Shown one piece after another: positions 5,592 to 6,873 of a DNA stretch of 6,873 nt. A program made the translations under genes and the position numbers. This DNA is from an uncultured Capnocytophaga sp. GTDB taxonomy: Bacteria; Bacteroidota; Bacteroidia; Flavobacteriales; Flavobacteriaceae. The stretch lies in assembly GCF_938029845.1 (NCBI RefSeq), contig NZ_CALHGG010000070.1:1-6873 (forward strand), read 5' to 3'. Under the pieces are notes generated by a model. It saw nothing but the letters and a program-made list of their open reading frames with translations, was not told where the DNA came from and did not search any database. Every line of letters starts with the position of its first letter. Position 1 is the first letter of the stretch.

Positions 5592-5883
5592 AAGTCAGCA
5601 TGAACCTAAAACTCATAACCCATAACTTAAAACGAATGATGTCCGCCATCGTTTGGGTATAGTTCACGGCCTTGGGGTTCTTCTTCTTATGCTTGGCAGG
5701 GGTCTATTGGCTGGATCCTACCATTTGGTCTCTTACTAAAGTAGAACCCTTTACAGCTCTTTCCAAGATAGTGAACCCGCCTTTACTTTCCTCCTTGGAT
5801 GCGCTTATAGGTCATAGGTTTCACTATTCTGTTATTGCAGCCTTTGGGGTAGGGTATAGCTTCGTGGCCTCAGTAACTAAGGA

Positions 5884-5910
5884 AAAACATAAAAGAAAAA
5901 TAAGTTTTTT
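5884..5910 (+). repeat. 27-bp exact direct repeat, copy B (in the pseudogene tail)
   Basis: Identical to 4915-4941. On the minus strand, the bases would read KKLIFLLCF and continue SLVTEA in the same frame, resembling a signal peptide, but no start codon precedes them and a TAG follows after roughly 28 codons. It directly abuts the 12-bp AAGTTTCGCAAG motif at 5911-5922. Confidence 0.8.
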
Positions 5911-5925
5911 AAGTTTCGCAAGTTG
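5908..5925 (-). repeat. Dispersed CTTGCGAAACTT motif, inverted copy
   Basis: On the minus strand CAACTTGCGAAACTTAAA, which matches 6748-6765 on the plus strand at 17 of 18 bases. The two form a long-distance inverted pair about 840 bases apart. The 12-bp core is also at 6211-6222. Confidence 0.65.
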
Positions 5926-6195
5926 TTCTAAGCTGCTTCAGATAAGGGATTCAAATTAATCCATTTCATAAGTTGCTTATTTTCAGATATTATTTTCATT
6001 ATTAACTGGTGTATTGTAAACAGGAAAAAAGCCTTTTCACTTATAGTAAAAAAGTTTTTTAGTTCTGATAAATTTTTCATATCTCTGTTCGGTAGCATAT
6101 TAGTATGGATTCTGTTTTTTAGTGCCACAAAGCTACTGATTATCAGTAATGTTGCCAAATAATATACTACTTTTTTCTACCTTTTTCCACTAAAT

Positions 6196-6214
6196 CAAGC
6201 TCTGAAAGAGCTTG
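6196..6214 (+). other. Short perfect hairpin upstream of the DUF192 gene
   Basis: Stem CAAGCTCT, loop GAA, stem AGAGCTTG: eight base pairs. No T-run follows, so it is not a standard terminator for upstream transcription. Its right arm overlaps the 12-bp CTTGCGAAACTT motif (6211-6222). It would lie in the leader of the next gene if transcription starts near 6190. Confidence 0.5.
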
Positions 6215-6222
6215 CGAAACTT
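6211..6222 (+). repeat. Dispersed CTTGCGAAACTT motif, copy before the DUF192 gene
   Basis: Identical to the reverse complement of 5911-5922 and one base different from CTTGTGAAACTT at 6751-6762. With the latter it forms direct repeats on either side of the DUF192 gene. Confidence 0.6.
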
Positions 6223-6244
6223 GAACATTTAATTTTAGAAGCCT

Positions 6245-6712
6245 ATGAAAAAGAAAATATTCACATCTGCCAAGCTATTGCTGATGGGAGTTATACTATC
6301 ATGCTCCCTTGTTCTTAGCGCCTGTTCAGCTCTCGCCCTTGAGTTTGAAGAGAAGGACTTGAGCATTACAAATCTTGATGGTAAGACCATTCCCATAAGG
6401 GTTGAGCTTGCTCGCTCCATACGAGAGCTATCAAAAGGCTATATGGGGCGTGAGCATATCCCCGAAGGGACGGGTATGCTTTTTATCTTTAAAAGAGACG
6501 AAAAGTTAAGTTTTTGGATGAAAAATACACCTACCCCTCTTTCAATTGCGTTCATTAACTCGAATGGCGAAATTCGCGAAATACGCAATATGACACCTTT
6601 CAGCCGAGAAAGCGTGAACTCATCGGAACCTGTACGTTATGCTCTTGAAGTGCCTCAAGGATGGTTCGAAAGGAACAACATAGGAACGGGCTGTATAATC
6701 AAACTACCATAA
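6245..6712 (+). CDS. DUF192 (COG1430) family lipoprotein
   Basis: 155 residues. The N-terminus MKKKIFTSAKLLLMGVIL is a lipoprotein signal ending in the lipobox LSAC, so Cys27 would be lipidated and the protein anchored to a membrane. Residues about 38-153 form a complete DUF192 domain: GYMGRE (65-70), GMLFIF (77-82), FWMKNT (90-95), PLSIAFI (98-104), G-E-I-R-E-I (108-113) and YALEVPQGWF (132-141). The biochemical role of the family is not established. The segments RVELARSI, LSFWMKNTPTPLSIAFI and VRYALEVPQGWF resemble versions I associate with spirochaetes (Treponema) more than with Bacteroidota. The gene stands alone between two copies of a 12-bp motif and next to a decayed transposase, so acquisition by transfer is plausible. 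No strong promoter or Shine-Dalgarno sequence is visible. Confidence 0.88.
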   Translation: MKKKIFTSAKLLLMGVILSCSLVLSACSALALEFEEKDLSITNLDGKTIPIRVELARSIRELSKGYMGREHIPEGTGMLFIFKRDEKLSFWMKNTPTPLSIAFINSNGEIREIRNMTPFSRESVNSSEPVRYALEVPQGWFERNNIGTGCIIKLP

Positions 6713-6750
6713 CCGATGAAGCTGAACAATCTCCTATACGCAAAAAGCAA

Positions 6751-6762
6751 CTTGTGAAACTT
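6751..6762 (+). repeat. Dispersed CTTGTGAAACTT motif at the transposase breakpoint
   Basis: One base different from 6211-6222. Extended to 6748-6765 it is the inverted partner of 5908-5925 (17 of 18). The truncated transposase reading frame ends in this motif, its TAA stop being 6761-6763 on the minus strand. Confidence 0.6.
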
Positions 6763-6873
6763 AAATTACTAATATCAAGTTATTTTTCTCAGGTAATAAA
6801 CTAAAAATAAGTTGAGCTATCCATCTCATAGGTAGGACTACATCTGCAAGAAAACGTTGAATCCGTCTATAAT
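6761..6873 (-). pseudogene. IS4-family transposase fragment, truncated at its 3' side, 5' end outside window
   Basis: Reading leftwards from the right edge, the minus strand encodes YRRIQRFLADVVLPMRWIAQ and continues LIFSLLPEKNNLILVI, then TAA. The pattern R-R-I-Q-R-F, then A-Q-L-I-F-S-L-L-P and L-x-L-x-I is what I know from IS4-family transposases of Bacteroidota, where the text continues with DRTNW, the first catalytic Asp of the DDE triad. Here the homology stops just before that Asp, inside the dispersed CTTGTGAAACTT motif, so the catalytic core is missing from this side. The rest of the element is not found elsewhere in the window. The N-terminal part and the terminal repeat would lie to the right. 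It is a remnant that cannot move by itself. Confidence 0.68.

Larger units (their letters stand above)
5600..5959 (+). pseudogene. Membrane-protein gene interrupted by an in-frame TAG
   Basis: From the ATG at 5600 the frame reads MNLKLITHNLKRMMSAIVWV, meets TAG at 5660-5662, and continues in the same frame as FTALGFFFLCLAGVYWLDP up to a TAA at 5957-5959. The part on both sides of the TAG forms one hydrophobic helix (about residues 13-37), so a single substitution (TGG to TAG would fit a Trp) probably broke the gene. A second hydrophobic stretch, YSVIAAFGVGYSFVASV, follows. From about 5884 the tail is encoded by a 27-bp sequence also found at 4915-4941 and then by a 12-bp dispersed repeat, so the true C-terminus has probably been replaced. 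I do not recognise the family. An alternative is a shorter protein starting from TTG at 5672, but it would begin in mid-helix. It follows the antitoxin gene by eight bases. Confidence 0.5.
5960..6244. other. Intergenic stretch without a convincing gene
   Basis: Very A/T-rich. An open plus frame of 76 codons (5932-6162) reads like a hydrophobic tail (for example FFISLFGSILVWILFFS) but has no ATG, GTG or TTG start and could be a relic of a membrane gene. The opposite strand also has a 76-codon frame from a TTG (ending 5928), which I do not credit. A poor promoter candidate is TTG 6152-6154 with TACCTTTT 6178-6185, separated by 23 bases. A short hairpin lies at 6196-6214. Confidence 0.5.

Noticed and set aside
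5616..5634. Short tandem repeat CATAACC/CATAACT
   Set aside because: Only two 7-base copies, within apparent codons of the membrane-protein gene; not enough to call an array.
6135..6147. Palindrome ACTGATTATCAGT as an operator
   Set aside because: Short and isolated in A/T-rich sequence, with no associated regulator or credible promoter.
5928..6158. Minus-strand open frame of 76 codons from a TTG
   Set aside because: Weak start and unrecognised sequence; it ends within the pseudogene tail. The opposite strand is equally open, so composition explains both.
6716..6757. Small open frame from the ATG at 6716
   Set aside because: Only 13 codons before TGA with no recognisable content. It may be the cut start of a former neighbour of the DUF192 gene, but this cannot be supported.

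Overview
The window looks like a low-GC Bacteroidota chromosome, most likely an oral flavobacterium of the Capnocytophaga type. Supporting signs are TAnnTTTG promoter boxes (4974-4981 minus, 5057-5064 plus), the near absence of Shine-Dalgarno sequences, a secreted carboxypeptidase-regulatory-like protein, and a COG4680/COG5499 (HigB/HigA-type) toxin-antitoxin pair. The genus is an inference from gene style, not from a search.

Left part (1-4092, plus strand): a four-gene stretch of an ABC drug/solute exporter operon of the E. coli YbhF-YbhS-YbhR type. It encodes nucleotide-binding subunit 1 (5' end outside the window), nucleotide-binding subunit 2, and two ABC-2 permeases. YbhF is one double-domain ATPase; here its halves are two genes. 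They have complementary defects: subunit 1 keeps the LSGG signature but lacks the Q-loop Gln and H-loop His; subunit 2 keeps those but has a degenerate signature. A heterodimer would have one complete and one degenerate ATP site. A HlyD-like adaptor and a TolC-like channel would be expected upstream, outside the window. All three gaps between these genes contain repeats: an 8-bp tandem array, a REP-like hairpin element, and a REP-like element plus two 8-bp units.

Middle (4088-4944): a second 8-bp array in inverted orientation contains the stop codons of two convergent genes, the last permease and a minus-strand secreted protein with a carboxypeptidase-regulatory-like domain.

Right part (4945-6873): an accessory, mosaic region. 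A divergent promoter region is followed by a higB-type toxin gene and a short higA-type antitoxin gene that lacks the usual C-terminal helix-turn-helix domain. Next come a membrane-protein gene interrupted by a TAG codon, about 285 bases without a convincing gene, a solitary DUF192 lipoprotein gene whose motifs resemble spirochaete versions, and at the right edge a minus-strand fragment of an IS4-family transposase that stops before the expected first catalytic Asp. Copies of a 12-bp motif (CTTGYGAAACTT) lie at the pseudogene tail, before the DUF192 gene, and at the transposase breakpoint. A 27-bp exact repeat links the pseudogene tail with the signal-peptide codons at 4915-4941. This looks like a patchwork built by recombination and insertion-sequence decay.

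I see no CRISPR array, tRNA, rRNA, phage module or clearly new multi-gene system. The most unusual features are the 8-bp-periodic arrays, which carry stop codons of the genes they separate, and the decayed right-hand region.
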